A stretch of 6,876 nt of DNA, from the NCBI GenBank assembly GCA_964528755.1, contig CAZGWN010000106.1, forward strand, positions 1 to 6,876, in the 5' to 3' direction. A program made the position numbers and the translations under genes. The notes below the pieces were generated by a model. It did not search any database. It saw nothing but the letters and a program-made list of their open reading frames with translations, and was not told the origin of the DNA. How positions within the stretch are numbered: the stretch's first letter is position 1; every line of letters begins with the position of its first letter. This document shows positions 5,915 to 6,876 of the stretch, piece by piece. The stretch comes from Raineyella sp964528755 (GTDB lineage: Bacteria > Actinomycetota > Actinomycetes > Propionibacteriales > Propionibacteriaceae).

Positions 5915-5957
5915 CCGGCCGCCGAGACCGCCCGGGCCGGCACCGCGTGGCGCCACG
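5915..5957 (+). terminator. Two inverted repeats after the protease, possible terminator
   Basis: Just after the protease stop, CCGGCC (5915-5920) pairs with GGCCGG (5935-5940) across a 14-base loop. It is followed by a perfect 12-base palindrome, CGTGGCGCCACG (5946-5957). No T-tract follows, so if this is a terminator it is of the actinobacterial GC-rich type without a U run. The palindrome could instead be an operator for the permease gene 61 bases further on. Confidence 0.35.
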
Positions 5958-6000
5958 GACGCGCATGATCGCCGGTGACACGCTCCACCGGTCGACAGGC

Positions 6001-6007
6001 AAGGAGG
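6001..6007 (+). promoter_or_regulatory. Strong Shine-Dalgarno site of the permease gene
   Basis: AAGGAGG is a near-perfect anti-16S match 10 bases before the ATG at 6018. It fixes the permease start and contrasts with the apparently leaderless genes elsewhere in the window. Confidence 0.7.
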
Positions 6008-6017
6008 CAACGGAACC

Positions 6018-6876
6018 ATGTCCATCCCCCTCGAGATCTCCGGTGGCCTGTTCGGCGTAAGTCCGGTGATCCTCACCTTCGTCATCCTGCTGCTGTCCGT
6101 GATCGCTTTCATGTCCGGGCGGGTGCCTTTGGGCATCGTGGCGCTCGGCGTCGTGGTGGCCCTGTGGGGCACCGGCGTCCTCACGCTGCCAGAGGCGCTG
6201 GCCGGATTCGGCGATCCGACGGTGATCTTCATCGCCGCCCTCTTCGTCGTCAGCGAAGCCCTCGACTCCACCGGGATCACCGCCTGGGCCGGCGAGCAGG
6301 TGGTCGAACACGGCGGTCGGCAGCGTGGCCGACTGATGATCGCGATCTGCCTGCTGGTCGCGGTTCTCACGGCGTTGATCAGCGTCAACGGCGCCGTCGC
6401 GGCGCTGATTCCCGTGGTCGTCCTGGTCGCGCTCCGCGTCGGCCTGCCACCCAGCCAGATGCTCCTGCCGCTGGCCTTCGCCGCCCACGCCGGCTCCCTG
6501 CTCGCGCTCACCGGCAGCCCGGTGAACGTCATCGTCAGCCAGGCGGCGGCCGACGCCGGGGCCCGCCCGTTCGGCTTCTTCGAGTTCGCCTTGGCCGGGC
6601 TGCCGATCCTGGTCGGCACCGTGGGCATCGTGGTGCTGTTCGGGCGGCGGCTGCTCCCCCACCGGGCACCCACGGTGTTCCTGCACGATCTGAGCGGCCT
6701 CACCCAGATGTTGCGTGAGCAGTACGCACTGGCGGATCAGACCGAGCTGGTCGGGCCGCACGCCGGCGTCGCCGAGGTCGTCATCCCACCCCGGTCGGAA
6801 CTGATCGGCCTCCATCTGTTCCCCGGCGTCGCCACCCCCAGTGGCGACCTGATCGTCCTCGGCCTGCAGCGCGCCA
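6018..6876 (+). CDS. SLC13-family permease with RCK_C (TrkA-C)-like domain, 3' end beyond window
   Basis: 286 codons are visible and the frame is still open at the window end. This is an inner-membrane transporter of the SLC13/DASS group within the ion transporter superfamily; prokaryotic members move dicarboxylates, sulfate or other anions, usually with Na+. Hydrophobic segments lie at about 15-33, 36-56, 66-82, 106-122, 125-142, 148-166 and 190-209. Two re-entrant-like tips are recognisable: ISVNGAVAALIPV (121-133), where related permeases have SNNT-type residues, and LTGSPVNVIVS (164-174), corresponding to the second SNT-like tip. After the membrane block a soluble part (about 215-286) includes EVVIPPRSELIG (253-264), the usual opening of an RCK_C regulatory domain. 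That domain is inserted between the two membrane halves in this subgroup. Full-length relatives are roughly twice as long, so the second half is missing from view. Substrate cannot be told from what is here. Confidence 0.85.
   Translation, partial: MSIPLEISGGLFGVSPVILTFVILLLSVIAFMSGRVPLGIVALGVVVALWGTGVLTLPEALAGFGDPTVIFIAALFVVSEALDSTGITAWAGEQVVEHGGRQRGRLMIAICLLVAVLTALISVNGAVAALIPVVVLVALRVGLPPSQMLLPLAFAAHAGSLLALTGSPVNVIVSQAAADAGARPFGFFEFALAGLPILVGTVGIVVLFGRRLLPHRAPTVFLHDLSGLTQMLREQYALADQTELVGPHAGVAEVVIPPRSELIGLHLFPGVATPSGDLIVLGLQRA

Noticed and set aside
5850..6815. Minus-strand frames of about 270 and 320 codons opposite the permease
   Set aside because: The plus strand encodes a transporter with regular membrane segments and a strong ribosome site. 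The antisense products are Asp/Gln/Arg-rich shadows.

Overview
The window reads as chromosomal DNA of a high-GC actinobacterium. Codon third positions are mostly G or C, GTG starts are used, several starts appear leaderless, and every recognisable family (DUF4276-type island pair, pirin, TetR, SGNH esterase, HtrA-like protease, SLC13 permease) is common in Actinomycetota. I cannot name the genus. No RNA gene, insertion sequence or CRISPR array was seen. Gaps between genes are short, the largest being 123 bases, so no stretch over 300 bases lacks a gene.

Left part (about 1-1770, minus strand): a two-gene unit made of an SMC/OLD-like AAA ATPase (538-1770) and an overlapping downstream gene (102-548). 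The downstream gene resembles the DUF4276/Toprim-like partner usually found with such ATPases. The pair looks like an ATPase-plus-effector module of the kind seen in anti-phage systems (OLD, Gabija, PARIS and AbiL follow a similar logic). The effector appears to have lost the middle of its Toprim-like domain. This stretch is also visibly less GC-rich than the rest (52-57% in two sampled 60-base rows, against 67-73% in two sampled rows to the right), which suggests an acquired island.

Middle part: a minus-strand pirin gene (1832-2827) diverges from a plus-strand TetR-family regulator (2951-3544). The TetR gene overlaps an SGNH/GDSL-type esterase gene (3541-4692) by four bases (ATGA), so the two form a translationally coupled operon. 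Two 15-base inverted repeats with centres 21 bases apart lie over the TetR promoter and probably mark its autoregulatory operator.

Right part (plus strand): a membrane-anchored HtrA/DegP-like serine protease (4846-5910) is preceded by a possible 30-residue leader ORF (4754-4846) that shares one base with it. After a hairpin-rich gap comes an SLC13-type permease with an RCK_C-like domain, which runs off the window end.

The most unexpected recurring signal is a TANNNT -10 element placed 6 or 7 bases before four different start codons (ATPase, pirin, TetR and the small ORF). This points to leaderless transcription as the default here, while the second genes of coupled pairs and the permease carry Shine-Dalgarno sequences.
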